Assembly (NCBI GenBank): GCA_001600635.1
Contig: BCKL01000003.1
Span: 1,468,928 to 1,532,927, forward strand
Direction of reading: 5' to 3'
DNA: 64,000 bases
From: Leucosporidium creatinivorum
Lineage: Eukaryota; Basidiomycota; Microbotryomycetes; Leucosporidiales; Leucosporidiaceae
Under the pieces are notes generated by a model, which had not been told where the DNA came from, did not search any database, and saw only the letters and a list, made by a program, of their open reading frames with translations. The translations under genes and the position numbers were made by a program. Shown piece after piece: positions 1 to 11,383 of the stretch. Numbering within the stretch: position 1 is the first letter of the stretch; the number at the start of each line of letters is the position of its first letter.

Positions 1-959
1 CATTCGCAATCTGGGAGCGCCGGGGATGGCGAAGGGTGAGTCTCTCTGTTCGCGTCTCTTGCGACTCGAGAAGGGCTTTGGCTGACCTTCTCTCCTTCTC
101 TCAGCTGTCGGCGAGATGACCTGGAACCCGCTCCTCCACCGCTGGGAGGGCAACGAGTCCGTTCTCCGCGACTTTGACAAAGCCCTCTCCTCCTCGACTC
201 GACCGGCGCTCATCACTCAGCTCTCAAGCGGCCTCTCGCCCGCTCGCGTCGGCTTCCCCTCGCTCTCCAAAACTATCGTCACCTCTCCTTCCGAGTCTGC
301 GTCGACATCAGCAGGCGACGACACCAGCGCCACCTCCCTTACGACGAGCCTCCTCGGCCTAACTCCCGCCTCCCACCCACTCCGCCACGGCTCGACCTCC
401 TCGACCCTCTCAGCCCCGAACGTCAAAGTCGTCGGCTCGATGGTCTTCGACCCCATTCGCATGTCATGGCACTCCATCGCCCCGGAAGGAGAAGACGAGC
501 TGGACCTCGCCTTCGAGGGTGGCGACTGGGCGGACGATGAAGGCGATGGAGCTGGGTCGGGTCGTGCTCCCTCGGCCTTGAGCGGAGTGATGGGAGAGGA
601 TGGCGATGAGGATGGATGGGCGATGGGAGAGAAGGAGAGGATGTTGAAGAATAGGGCGAGCTTTGTGATGAGTGAGAGTGGCGACGGGGAGAGCGAGGCG
701 GATGGGCCTGAGGGGGAGGCGAGGCGGAGGTTGAGGGAGAGTTGCGAGGAGGGCGAGCAGAAGTGTAGGGAAGAGTTTGAGCGATGGGGATGGATGAGGA
801 CGGAGGGGGAAGGAGAGGAGGAACAGATGAGGAATGATCTGTGGAACATTCGGGAGGTGAGTCGCTTCTCTTCGCTCGACTTTCGCCGAGCTCACGCTGA
901 TCTCGCTCTTCTCGCTATCACAGCTCATCATGGACAATCGGTCTCCGCCGCGCCGATAA
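1..959 (+). CDS. BYR4: Byr4/Bfa1-like septation GAP subunit, 3' part
   Basis: The gene enters from the left edge, so its N-terminus is missing. Three exons are visible (1-35, 105-856, 924-959), and both introns have GTGAGT donors and CAG acceptors. The reading frame starts as IRNLGAPGMAK, continues into MTWNPLLHRWEGNE and VVGSMVFDPIRMSWHS, and ends with MDNRSPPRR. These blocks are characteristic of the Byr4/Bfa1 family. Byr4 binds Cdc16/Bub2 to form the two-part GAP that holds the Spg1/Tem1 GTPase inactive at the spindle pole, so it restrains septation and mitotic exit. The middle is acidic and low in complexity. The tail is short, and the stop comes only 12 codons into the last exon. Family assignment is firm; regulation cannot be read from the sequence. 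Confidence 0.9.
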
Positions 960-1471
960 CTTGTACTCTCTCTCCCTTCCGCACGACACCACGCACACGA
1001 CCTTAACGACCTCTCATGCCACGGTATCCCTCTGCTCGCCGAGCGGACCACGAACATTTGACGACCTCCCGCCGCACCTGCACAAGCGACCATGACTCTT
1101 TCTCTCTTCGTTGCCCTTCTTGTTGATTGTATATGTAACGAAGGGATCTCATTTGCTAGAAACTCGGCTCGCGCTTCGTCCGCTCTCTCTTGACTCCCTC
1201 GCGAGCAGGTCAATGTATATGGGCACAGAGATGTTGATTACTTGAGAGATCTACTGGATCGTCGTCTACCGAGCGAGTGGGCGTTGGTGTACTGCTCGCC
1301 GGGATCTGCCCGAGGGCGAATAAGGGAAGCGGTGAGGTCAGCACTGCATACATAGGGAGGTCGCTGAGCAGCGGAGTCGTACGAGAGGGTACTTGCGGTA
1401 CTCTGCGTTGAGTGAGGTCGTGGATGGAGCAGTGAATAGCGTGCGAAGAGGGTCAGCTATCGCGCACCGAA
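960..1471. other. Intergenic, convergent 3' region
   Basis: This lies between the BYR4 stop and the stop of the opposite-strand membrane-protein gene. I see no coding exon, RNA gene or repeat; it presumably holds the two 3' UTRs. Confidence 0.6.
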
Positions 1472-3198
1472 TCACCCTTCGCCGACCCGAGACCGCGCGA
1501 ATTCACCAGGCATCTCCGGCAGCGAGTCGGGGCTCACACTCCGCTTCGAAAAGCTTGGCGACGTTTTCCGATTGGGTGGAAGGGGAGGTAGTTCCATCTG
1601 ACCTGCCGGCAGGGGTCTGCTTCTCGCTGCCGGCAACGGCGAAGAACCAACAGCCTTGCGATGCGAGGGATTGTACGTCGAAGGCTGGTAGAGAGAGTTC
1701 AGACGATTGGAGGAATGCGAAGGAGGTCGAGGTGGTCGCCAGTCGCCGGGGTACGATTGAGGGGACGTCGGCGAAGAGGCGCGAGGACCGTCGAGAGGTA
1801 GAGGGGGGCTGTAAGCTTTGTAGGGTGATTTCTCTTGTTGAGATGGGAGAGAGTTGATGGCATTCGGACGGTTATAGGCGGGAGAGGTCGATGCTCCCAA
1901 GGCCGAAGGAGTCGAGGATTGCGAGCGAGGAGGACGGCGCCAGTCGGGCTGATCTGGCCGACGAGCTGGGACGAGAGACGCTGGGTGATGCAAGGCAGAA
2001 GAAGCCTTCGGGTCGTATGGTCTGTCCGCCGAGAACGTCCCGCCGTTGCGATGGAGGTGGAAGGTGTCCTCGTCCGAAGCCGAGTGGTCGGCGTTGGTCG
2101 AGCGGTTGAAGGGGGAGTAGGTGCTGGGAGGAGGAGCTCCGCGGTAGCTATCATCGTCGGAAGACGGAGCCGAGTCGGTGTTGACGACCCGAAGCGAAGA
2201 GCGAGTCGACGGCTCCCGAAGTGGTCCGCTGCCGACGGCGTTGTAGCTGACTGGCGTGCCGGGAGGACTAGGCGAGGGGTTGCGATGGCGGTGAGGGTGG
2301 CTGGACGAGTTGAGAGGCGGATCCTGTGACGCGGAGCTTTTAGACGACTTGCTCCTAGAGGACTTGCTCTTGCGCCGAAACATGGGATGGCCGTCGTCCC
2401 TCTCGCCCTTCTTCAACGGCACCATCTCGTAGTCTGATCCTACGGTGAGCTCTCCCGTCGGGTCGAGATTGTGCCAGTACTGCCTCCACGAGTAATAGTG
2501 CCAACATTGGACGGCCAAGGGGAGAACTTGACCCTGCGCCGAGCGGAAAATCGTCAGCTTCCGCTCGCTAGAACGCGGGTTTCAACTCACTCCCAATAGG
2601 CCCCACACCCACATGTGATTCGGTTTGATAACCGCCATCTCCAAGGCTGCGAAGAGGCTGCTGGCGGCGAACATGATCACAAACCAGAGAAGGAGCGCCG
2701 ACTGTGAAGGGCTCGGTCAGTATGCGGGCGCCTGAGAGACGCTGCGAGATGCGTACCATGAGGAAAGTTAACAGCCTGTATACTTTGCGCGTCTTGTCCT
2801 CTTTGGGCTCCTTGCCATGAAGCTCGGCGAGTTGGGCGAGCTGAAGGTCCCAGTCGTCGAGCGCGGTTCTTGGTGAGCGAACATCGGCGAGCGGATCTTG
2901 AAGAGACGTACTAAAACACCGAGGATGAAGAGCCAGCCCACCGCCGAACCGCAGAACAGCGTAACCACCCAGCGCGAGTTGTCTGCGAAAGCCGAGGGCG
3001 TTCAGTTCTCGCCCTCGACGCGGTCGCAGCGACACAGTCCTTCAACTCACCATCGCGCCAAACCATGAACGCCCCAAGCCCATTAGCTAACAGCGCCAGC
3101 ACTATAGCAAACAGCGCGACCATCAAGGAGACCCGCGCTCGTTTCAGCCGAGCTTCGGGAGGAGCTCCATCGCTTTGTTGGCGTTTGGATTTTCCCAT
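1472..3198 (-). CDS. Four-helix membrane protein with long disordered tail
   Basis: Five exons are inferred (3198-3051, 2982-2912, 2840-2757, 2701-2591, 2533-1472), giving about 491 aa. The first 165 residues hold four hydrophobic segments: about 24-46 (VALFAIVLALLANGLGAF), 55-75 (VVTLFCGSAVGWLFILGV), 100-122 (SALLLWFVIMFAASSLF) and 130-150 (HMWVWGLLGGQVLPLAV). A charged KEPKEDKTRK loop lies between helices 2 and 3. About 330 residues rich in Ser, Pro and Arg follow, with an SSRSKSSKSS run, and look disordered and probably phosphorylated. I do not recognise the family; the four-helix layout resembles MARVEL-type proteins, but no signature supports that. The splice phases join cleanly through all four introns, so the gene model itself is good. 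Confidence 0.75.
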
Positions 3199-3714
3199 CT
3201 GCTAGAAGCGAGGCGACTGCTGAAGTCGAAGGAAAAGAAGGAGAAAGAAGTCGAAGGAAAAGAAGGAGAGAGAAAGAGAAAGAAAGTGTTCAGGACTCCT
3301 TGTGTCCTCCGGGGAGAGACGTACTCGCTGCATCTTCCGCATCGAGGTGCATGCTGTAGCGGTGTAGAGTTTGATAGGACTGTATCGTCTCGAACTGTTG
3401 CTGATTTGAGCGGGCGATGTGGAGCTTGCAGAGGACGAGCTTCGGCCGAGCAGTGGTCGCCGAGCGGGACTTCGGCGTTGAGCTGAAGGGCCTTCGTCGG
3501 CGACTGGGTACGCTCTGAGCGACACGCATGTAGCGAGGATCAAGCCACAGAGCTCATGGCTCCCTCCCAGCTGCCCACGAGTATTGAGAGTGATCCATCG
3601 CAGCGCTTGAACCCGGATCGACTCCCTCCGCGTATCCCCCTACAGCAGCTCGACAGCCTCCGGTACACATTCCCTATGGTACAGCTCATTGGTCCTATCC
3701 TGTAGCCCCGACGC
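3199..3714. other. Intergenic, upstream of the membrane-protein gene
   Basis: This holds the promoter side of the four-helix gene and the 3' flank of KSH1. A purine-rich tract with a short tandem duplication lies just upstream of the four-helix gene start. I see no convincing exon here. Confidence 0.55.
3222..3270. repeat. 25-bp tandem duplication in a purine tract
   Basis: Two copies of GAAGTCGAAGGAAAAGAAGG follow each other with a 25-bp period, about 25-70 bp upstream of the four-helix gene start. A further GA-rich run follows to about 3288. Confidence 0.8.
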
Positions 3715-4134
3715 TCAGACGAGGAGGATCTGGACGGCCATCACGACGCAGGCCAAAGCCACGTAGGGCGATAGCCGCTCTCCTGCAGCCGTACAGAGCA
3801 TCAGCGATAGCTCCGAATAATGTAGCGCTACAACGCACCTATCCGCGCGAACTTGAAGAATACGCCGGTGAAGCTGGAAGAGAGGCAGAGACGGGTCAGC
3901 ACGAGAGCTCCGAAACAGCGCTGTAGGACGTCAAACAGAGCGAGAAAGCAGCAACTCACCCTTCCTTGTTCTTGTCTACGAGTCCTGGTGCTGTGGCGCG
4001 AATGTAGGTGCAGGTGCAGATGATGAGGAGGATGACGAGGAGCAGCGACTCGAAGTTGAACAGAGCCGTCTGTTGGCAAGGGTACAGAGTTGTTAGCTGA
4101 GATCTGTAGGGCTTCAAATAGCCCTACTTACCAT
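3715..4134 (-). CDS. KSH1: Kish family secretory-pathway protein
   Basis: Four exons (4134-4132, 4069-3960, 3873-3839, 3782-3715) encode 71 aa. The protein reads [23 protein letters not shown]...[41 protein letters not shown] in pieces, matching the Kish/TMEM167 family nearly end to end, with two membrane helices and the conserved FNF, DKNK and ARIGERxSPYV blocks. Kish proteins are small Golgi/ER membrane proteins needed for secretion. The first coding exon consists of the ATG alone, followed directly by a GTAAGT donor. The gene is transcribed away from the EED-like gene, sharing a promoter gap of about 250 bp. Length is exactly that expected. Confidence 0.95.
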
Positions 4135-4315
4135 CCTACGGCGAAGCGCTGACGATACGAGCTGAAAGCGGGAGGGTGAAGTTGCTCGACGAGCTTCGAA
4201 CTTCTTGTGCTCCTGATATTCACTCGTCTACATTCGACACGTCTCGGAGCTCATCTGTAGTCCACCACATTTTCTGCTGCTGCTCCCCTTGTTCTGCTTG
4301 TCTTCAGCTCACCTC

Positions 4316-4371
4316 GTAAGCCTCGCCAGCTCAAGCGCTTCGAGCAGCTGCACTGACCGCTTCTGCTACAG
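4316..4371 (+). other. 5' UTR intron of the EED-like gene
   Basis: GTAAGC donor, CACTGAC branch region and CTACAG acceptor end 10 bp before the ATG at 4382. Confidence 0.6.
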
Positions 4372-4381
4372 GACGGACATC

Positions 4382-6917
4382 ATGGCAGGGAGCAGAACAG
4401 TAGACATCGTTCTCGATTCGGACGACTCGGACCACGCCGAGTCTGATGCTTCGCTCGAAATGCTCCCAGCGAGCGACCTCGGCGCTCAACTCTCGGCTCT
4501 TGACAATGCAGCCAAGCCAGCAGCGGCTCGACCGGAGCCCATCGAAATCTCCTCCGACGACGACGAGCCACTCGAAGTCTCCTCTTCCGACGATGACGAC
4601 GTACAGGTCGAGCCCAAGCCTGCCGAGCTGACGGACGAGGAGGACGTGCCGCTGGTCGTTCCCGAAGGCCCCGAGCTGGACGCTCACAACCGCGCCATGG
4701 CAGCAAAGAGGGAGGCCAAGCTCGCTCGCTTTCACGAGTCGGAGCAACGCAAAGCCGCGACGATCAAGGTCGACCTCCGCACCGTCGACGCTCACTACCC
4801 TCTCCCCAAACCGCCGACCCGACTCCTCCCTCATGATCCCACGTATGCTACCTACCATCATCCCCTCGAAGCTCATCAACGACGAATGGAAGGTGCCGAG
4901 TATGCTCAAGAGTATATGAAGCTCAAGCCGAAGCATGTGCAGCGCCAGATTGAGCAGCGTGTGTTGGACGGCGCCGACTGGAGTAGGAAGTGGAGCTTGG
5001 AGGGCTACAACACGAGCGGAAGGGGAGCGAGTGGAGTAAGCTGAGAGCTCCGATTCGTTCGTAGCGCGACCACTAACTCCACACTCTCTGCAGGCTTGCG
5101 CCGTTTTTTTCCCCTACTACGACTACGGCGGGCTGCACTCTCTCGACGGCGTATTCGCCGCGGTCGCTGGCAACGTTGTGCGTTGAGTATGAGTCATGCT
5201 TGCTTCAAGTCATCTCGCTGACCCATTGCCTGCATAGGTCGAACTTTGGCAAGCGAGGGAGAGACAAGCCTCGGCGACAGCCTCCTCGGTCGAAGACAAC
5301 TACCGATCTTCTGGCGTCTTGGTCGCTCAATGCGTCGTTTGCAGTCACAAGGATATGCCAGAGGTAAGTCTTTGCGCTCCCGTCGATGAACCGAGACGAA
5401 GGGAGGCTGATCCGCCCCCTTCGCAATGGCAGGAGATCGAGGACCTACAATGCCTCGCATGGTCCGTCAACATCTCGACTTGGCCTTTCACCCCCATCCT
5501 CGCTGTCGGCGGCAGGAATCGATCCATCCACGTTTTCAAAGTCAAGATCAAGACCAACGGTAGCGGATCCGAGTCAGTCGCCCTCGTCTACGACCGAACG
5601 ATCGCTGGACACGGAGGGGTGAGTTGGCAAGAGAGGCAGTCGCTTGACATTATCATCGCTGACTCCATATCACTCGGACAGCCCATCACCGACCTCAAGT
5701 TCTCGCCCTCGCACCCTCATCTCCTCGTCTCGGCCTCGGGCGACCGAACCGCTCGTCTTATCGACCCCACTGTCCCGCGCGACTCGCTCTCCGACACCGG
5801 ACCATCGCTTGGAAAGAGCTCGAAAGGCAAAGGCAAGAAGACGGAGCAGACGCCGGTGGCGTGGCACGGTGAGACGCTCGGGATCTTCGCCCACAACGGC
5901 CATATCAAGCCGATGCTCTCGGTGGTGAACGATCAAGAACTTCCTCTCGAGAGCCAAATCTGACGCGCTGTACTCTTTTAGGACATCCACCCTCGCCTGC
6001 CTCTCGTCGTGACCAGCGGCTTGGACGGCAAAGTCCTCATCTGGACCTTCCCACCCTCCGTCCGAGGACCAACCTGGCCCGTCGACGGGGACGAACTGTA
6101 CCAACGCCCTCCTCCTCCCGCCGGCAGCGTCCCTCCTCCACCAATCTTCAAATCCCCCATCTTCAGCTCGACCTCCATCCACGACAACTGGTGCGATCAA
6201 GTCATCTTCGCTTCGCACTCGACCGCGCACGTCCTCTCCAAAGCTGGAAGACCCGCTACGGACCTCGTCCCCGTCGCAGGCAAGGAAGTCAAGCTCTGGT
6301 GTCCCACCATCCTCGACCGCAACTCCTTCACCCCGGCCCCTCGCTCCCACTCCTCTGGCGACCCTTCGGCTCTCGCCGACCTTCTCAGTCAAAGAGGATC
6401 CACCTTCCCCGATGGATCAGATCGCAAGCCTATCTCCTCCGCCTACCGCGTCTACCGCCGTGCCGACCTCGAAGACTCGAACGCCCTACAAGACCGCATG
6501 GGCTTCCACCTCCTCCCCCTCGACGCCGAAGACCCTTCCGCCATCCTCGAAACCGCCCTCTTCGTCCCTACCGCCAACGAACCCTCCCTCTACGCTTTCC
6601 GCCCTTTTGGACCCCTCCCTCCCATCAAACCTGTCGAGGGCCGCACGGTCGCCGACGAGAGGGAGGCGCAACTCGACGCTCTGTTGGCCAAGGGCGAGGA
6701 TCGCGCGCTGTATGATATGGTGCCGAGGTTGAGGCCTAGTGCGGTCATGAATGTGCAGAAGCAGAATTTGGGGAGTTGGACGACGACGCCCAGTGGGAGG
6801 AAGGGGGAGATGAGGTTGAGGTGCGTGGCCGTGCAGCCGAATGGGGCGAAATGGGTGGTGGGATTGGGTGATGATGGGTTGCTGTTGATCTGGAGGAGGA
6901 GGGGCGGTGAGGCGTAG
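4382..6917 (+). CDS. EED: EED/ESC-like WD40 protein (Polycomb PRC2 subunit)
   Basis: Six exons (4382-5035, 5094-5177, 5238-5363, 5433-5618, 5682-5924, 5982-6917) give 742 aa. Residues 1 to about 110 are acidic and rich in Ser-Asp runs. WD40 blades start near residue 220: a FAAVAGNVVELW block, LAVGGRNRSIHVF, the pair GHGGPITDLKFSPSHPHLL and SASGDRTARLID, VTSGLDGKVLIW, and a last blade VVGLGDDGLLLIW. The order and spacing, including an IHDNWCDQVIF segment where EED has IHRNYVDCVRW, point to EED, the H3K27me3-reading subunit of PRC2, instead of a generic WD40 protein. If so it acts in nuclear gene silencing with an Ezh2-type methyltransferase. A distant WD40 protein of another function is the alternative. 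Confidence 0.75.
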
Positions 6918-7155
6918 TGGATGGAGAGGACGAGGGGCCGTGGTGGATAGCCCATTCGCCGAAGCTCGCGTTGTTCGCTTTTACTCGCCGCTGCCGGTGC
7001 AACGATGGCTGACATAGAGTAAAGAAAGAGCACAGCTATATCATGTGAATCTAATCGAGTCTAGTGGTCCTCCTTGTCCTCTCGCTCGCCTCTCATCGCC
7101 TACTGCGCCGCTCCCTCCCTCCCCTCGACCGAGCTCAAACCCGCTCGCCCATCTT

Positions 7156-8379
7156 CTACCCCTCCCTCAGCTCCTCAAACGAGTTCGCCTTCTGCCAATC
7201 GTTCAGCCACCTCGCCGCCTTCCACGACGCCCAGAACACCACCTCGCGATGAATCGACTTGCTCGGCGCTGAGAACCCCTTGCGCGATCGACGAGGGAGG
7301 GGAGGGAGCTTGCGGAGGGAAGGGAGGTGAATGAAGGTGGGGAGGTATACTTCTTCTTCGTCTTCTTCGATGATGCTGGTGGGGGGAGGGTCGTACGGGA
7401 GAGAGGCAAAAGCTGGGCGAGGGGAGGGAGGAGGGAGGTTGACGAGGATGGGAGAGGGCTCGAAGATGGGTGAGGAGGCTGTGTCGAGGTCGAGCTCGAG
7501 CTTGTAGGTGGAGTGAGATGTAGGCGTGAGGGAGTCGGGATCGTCGGTTCCGGTGGGAGGTGGGTGAGAAGGTGAATCGTCGAAAATGGGAGGTTCGGCG
7601 AAGTAGGCATCATCGTCGTAATCTTTCCCGGAGTACAGCTGAGCGTCCGTCTGGGTGCTCCACGACTCATTAAACGCTTCCTCATCTACCACCGAGCCCG
7701 CTGAGACTGATTTCCTGTCCTCGTCATGATACTTCTCCAGCTGTTCGTCGCCGAGACCCGCCCCGGCGCTCGAATTCTCCTCCATCGTCGCAGCTTCACC
7801 GTCAAGAGGAGACGCCCCAGTGGAAAGACTAGGAGTGACCGATTCGAAGAGGAGGGAGGGTGACGCAGAGCTCAAGTCGGAGGAAGAGGTATCCGAGTCC
7901 GACTCGCAGAAGTCGTCCTCCTCTTCGCCGAGGAAGAGGCTTTCCTCCCACTCCCACGCACCTTCTACCGTCTCCTTGACCTTCTTTGATCTTTTGTACG
8001 ATCCTGCGAGATGGCCGAGCTTGGCCTGTAGCCGAATGAGCTTGAAGGACGGCGAGACGACCGAGCCAGCAGCGACAGTCCAAGCGCAGAGGCTGGCAGT
8101 GCTAGGCTGACTGGGTGATAGGATGGTGGAGGGTGGTGTAGGGGTAGCACAGTCTGATGCCTGTCGATGAGTAAGAGCGAGGCGCGTCAGCATGGGCACG
8201 GAAGGTGGCTGGACAAGATCGAGACGCGCGCCGAGCTCCGAGAACGTGAAGAAACTTACCTGCGAGATCGCGACGTCGACGACTTCACTGCAGGCCTTGC
8301 TACTCCTGAAGCTTTGTATGCGAGCGTACTCTGACCACTTGGAATAGCTGGTGGCGAGTTGAGGGAGGAGAGCGTGCAT
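7156..8379 (-). CDS. Acidic hypothetical protein
   Basis: Two exons (8379-8260, 8160-7156) give 374 aa. The ATG at 8379 begins MHALLPQLATSYSKW; the frame is open farther upstream but has no ATG there. The 99-nt intron is a multiple of three and contains no stop, so intron retention would add 33 residues without breaking the frame. The middle is acidic and Ser/Asp-rich (LFLGEEEDDFCESDSDTSSS). A basic stretch (GSYKRSKKVKETVEGAWEWEE) precedes it. The C-terminus is Trp-rich (VVFWASWKAARWLNDWQKA). I do not recognise the family. The convergent neighbour is the EED-like gene and the divergent neighbour is a MYND gene. Confidence 0.6.
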   Translation of the reverse strand: MHALLPQLATSYSKWSEYARIQSFRSSKACSEVVDVAISQVSFFTFSELGARLDLVQPPSVPMLTRLALTHRQASDCATPTPPSTILSPSQPSTASLCAWTVAAGSVVSPSFKLIRLQAKLGHLAGSYKRSKKVKETVEGAWEWEESLFLGEEEDDFCESDSDTSSSDLSSASPSLLFESVTPSLSTGASPLDGEAATMEENSSAGAGLGDEQLEKYHDEDRKSVSAGSVVDEEAFNESWSTQTDAQLYSGKDYDDDAYFAEPPIFDDSPSHPPPTGTDDPDSLTPTSHSTYKLELDLDTASSPIFEPSPILVNLPPPSPRPAFASLPYDPPPTSIIEEDEEEVYLPTFIHLPSLRKLPPLPRRSRKGFSAPSKSIHREVVFWASWKAARWLNDWQKANSFEELREG

Positions 8380-9338
8380 GGTGAGCTGGGACTCGGAGCG
8401 CCGAGGCGAGAGGAAGCTCGAGTTTAGAGGGGCGTGAGATGAGTTGGGATGGGTGAAGGAGAAGAGGAGGTAGCTGGCAGACTCCACTCTTCGCGACGAG
8501 GAACAGTGTGTCGAACGAGAGGAAGTGAAGAGGACGAGAGAGAAGGAAGAGAAGGAGAAGCGAGTCCGGAACGCTGCAATTTATGCGCCCTGTAGCGCGC
8601 TAGTTCGGCGTGCAATGGGTTCACTTGGCGATCAGAATCAATCTGAACTCTGGACTCGCCGTGCAAAAGCTCTTGTAGCCTGGGTGTCGCATCACCCCTA
8701 CCTCGGCGCTCGCTCGGCGCTGGCGTCTCGCTCGGGCGTGAAGTGGACCGTTGAAAGCAGGAGCGTAGCAATCAAAGCTTTAGAGCAGGCTCGGAGTATA
8801 AGTCCTGCGCCTGAACTCGGCTGAGCTGCGAGGAAGTTGGAACTGGCGACGCCGAGAGGACCGCCGACTGGCATAGCTCGCCGAGCATTGTCAGGTGCAT
8901 GCGCTGATGCCGAGGAGCACGGCCAGGATGGCTGCTCGCGTAGGAAAATAGTAGCCGAGGCGAAGAGATGCACAGAAGGAAGGAGAGAAGGGGCGCGACG
9001 AAGTTCAACGTTGGCCAGCGAGATCTCCGCTCTTCTTCCTCCGCCTGTCTACTCGTCTACATCGACTTGCCCCAGAGGGTCGTTAGGATCTCCCTCGACT
9101 GCTGCTTATAGCTGTCCCATCTTCTGCTGCTCATTAGCGCTGAGCATTGCTCCAAATCTGACCCGCGTCTCTCAGAGCAAGGTAAGCGCTCCGAACAGAT
9201 TTTCTGTACGGCTCTAGCTGACAGCACAGCACCGACACACTACTAGACCTCTTTCTTGCCTCTCCCACTCTCCTGAACCGCCACCGCCCTCGGCCCCAAC
9301 TCGCCTCACAGAGCCCGCTCTTTCGGTCTCCGCTCGTC
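8380..9338. promoter_or_regulatory. Divergent promoter region with a 5' UTR intron
   Basis: This 960-bp gap separates divergent starts at 8379 and 9339. A likely 5' UTR intron of the MYND gene lies at 9182-9229 (GTAAGC donor, GCTGAC branch, CACAG acceptor). The rest holds no convincing exon. Confidence 0.5.
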
Positions 9339-11223
9339 ATGGTCGACCACCCTGGAGTTTCGAAGGAGGAGAAGGATAGGAAAGATCAGGAGAAGCTGAG
9401 TAGGTGCACCTCCTACCGCCCGAAACGGTCATCTCACTGATCCTGCCGCTCACAGGACACTTCCAGAAGCTCGCGCGCTCGGAGCCGGACCTCAACAGCC
9501 TAAAGAAGCTCAACGAGTACACCGGGACCTGCAGTCATTGCGGTGCTCATCGTCTAGTGGAGGGTGCCAAGCTATCGGCCTGCACAGGATGCCATGTGAG
9601 TCGAACGTTCGGCGCCGAAGTCGCCTGCGACTCGCTCAGCGCTTGCTTAAGCTAACGTTGAGACTCGTTGCTCTGCCCACAGGCTCAGTGGTACTGCTCG
9701 AAGCAGTGTCAGGTACGAGGCGAGGCGCAGAGAGGGCGCGGACGCGTGAGCGAGCTCGGGGAAGGGCCGAAGGCTGACCTTCCTCCACTCACAGAAGGAC
9801 GGCTGGGAGTCGCACAAGATCCACTGCGAGCAACAGCGCAAGCTCTCGGATTACGCAGACAAGCTAGCCATGGAGGCCCCCAACGTTACAGCAGCCTTTG
9901 AACAGCTCAAAACTTTCTCTCAGCTCATCACCGACGAGCTGGAAGTGAGCGCCATGTACTCTATGCGCGTCGGTGAGTTCTCTGCTGCTGTTCAGCGGCT
10001 CGTCTTACCCCTCACAGTAGTAATGCAGCTGGCTGACCTCTGTCCCTCTCGCTCCTCCCAACCTCCTTCCGTTCTTCCTCCCCTCTCCCGCCTTCCTCTC
10101 GACCTCATCACAGGCTACGAGAACCCCCGCCACCTCACCCATAGCGTCTTTCTCATCTTCACCTACAACCCGAGCGAGCCTGAGCTCCGCAAAAAGTTCA
10201 CCTTTGTTCGCGGAGGTGTCGAGACCATCGCCGAGGGTATCAACCGAATCGCGGCGGCGACACCGCCCAAGATGCGCAACATGGAGCAGATCAAGACCAC
10301 ATTCAGTCAGGAGCATCTGCTCCGCGGATCGGACAAGGGTATCAACAGGCCCAACCCTCACGGTACGGGCTGCTCTCCCTTCGCGACTTTCGCGCTCGAG
10401 CTCACTGTCCCATCGTTCTACAGCCTTCATCTGCACCATGCAGGTCATCGGCACGCACAAACACGATGTCAACAACACTCGTCAAGGTCTGATTGCACAC
10501 TACAGCGGCACCATGAATCTCAGCAATTCCGAGAAGATCATCCTCGTCCAGCCGCCTCGCAGCGAGACGTCGGATCAGATCTGGGAGATGCTCCTTCGCG
10601 CATCCCTCGCTCGTGACCAGCCCAGGTCCAAAGTTGACAGCGAGATAATTTTTGGCTCGCTGGTGATGGGCAGCGTCGACGCCTTCTGGCAGCGGTATAA
10701 CGACATACGCGCCGAGCAGGCTCGGACGGGCGAGTGTGAGCCTCATTGGACGCCGAGGTCGCGGGTGGAGCAGAAGCGCAGCGTACAAGAGCTGCTACCA
10801 TATGGTGAGTGTCTTTCCGAGTTCATCCTCCCCGTCCCTTCGCCGAGTTGCCGACCGAGCTGACCTCTCTCTACCCCTCTCGCTCCTTGCCCCTCCTCCG
10901 CCCTCTCTCTCATACCTCGATCACCTCTCTGATCCTCTACCTTCTCTCGCCTTCCCGGCCCTACCATCTTCGCCTCGCCCTCTCCTCCACCTTCCGTCCT
11001 CACTCACCCCTCCTCTCTCGCCAACCTCACCCTCCCTGGTCCCTGCTCTGCAGACCGGGCCGAATTCGATGCCAGGAAGCTGTGGATGGAGAGCGAGAAG
11101 AAGAAGGTCGCCAACGCCAAGAAGAAGGCAAGGAAGCTGCGCGCTTTGGAAAGCCAGCCTCGGGAGGATGGGTCCAAGCCCAGGTATTGCCACACTTGCC
11201 TGCCGGGTACTCCGTGGATGTAG
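9339..11223 (+). CDS. MYND zinc-finger protein 1
   Basis: Seven exons (9339-9399, 9456-9595, 9683-9712, 9795-9972, 10114-10362, 10424-10804, 11054-11223) give 402 aa. A complete MYND finger lies at about residues 44-88: CSHCG, then CTGC, YCSKQC and the W-x2-H-x3-C end (WESHKIHC). It is split by three introns, one of which isolates a 30-nt exon. The region after the finger shares a pattern with the MYND gene at 15.7-17.6 kb (HxxxLxFxYxP followed by ExRxxFT). MYND fingers bind proline-rich partner peptides; no SET domain is visible, so a catalytic role is not supported. The C-terminus is basic (KKKARKLRALE) and ends TCLPGTPWM. Intron 6 is unusually long (249 nt) and pyrimidine-rich. Confidence 0.85.
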
Positions 11224-11383
11224 GGTGGGAGGCTTAGCGTGCATTGAAGCGTTTTGTTATTGTGTATGCGCTGAACCTCTCCCTTAGCTTCTCGCGCGCT
11301 TTCGACTCCATCGGCGAGCTTCTCGGCGCTCCTTTTGCTCAGCAATGAAGCTTCGGCATTGCCCAAAGATGCGCTTGCATAAT

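Noticed and set aside
464-1213. Long minus-strand open frame across the BYR4 exon
   Set aside because: It mirrors a GC-rich coding exon, is low in complexity and has no motif; the plus-strand BYR4 reading explains the region.
1835-2329. Plus-strand frame opposite the four-helix protein tail
   Set aside because: Composed of Arg/Gly/Val shadows of the Ser/Pro-rich tail; no ATG context, domain or splice signals.
7045-7334. Plus-strand frames opposite the acidic hypothetical gene
   Set aside because: Shadows of a biased coding sequence.
8525-8824. Frame in the divergent promoter at 8.5-8.8 kb
   Set aside because: No ATG at its start and no similarity; lies in a promoter.
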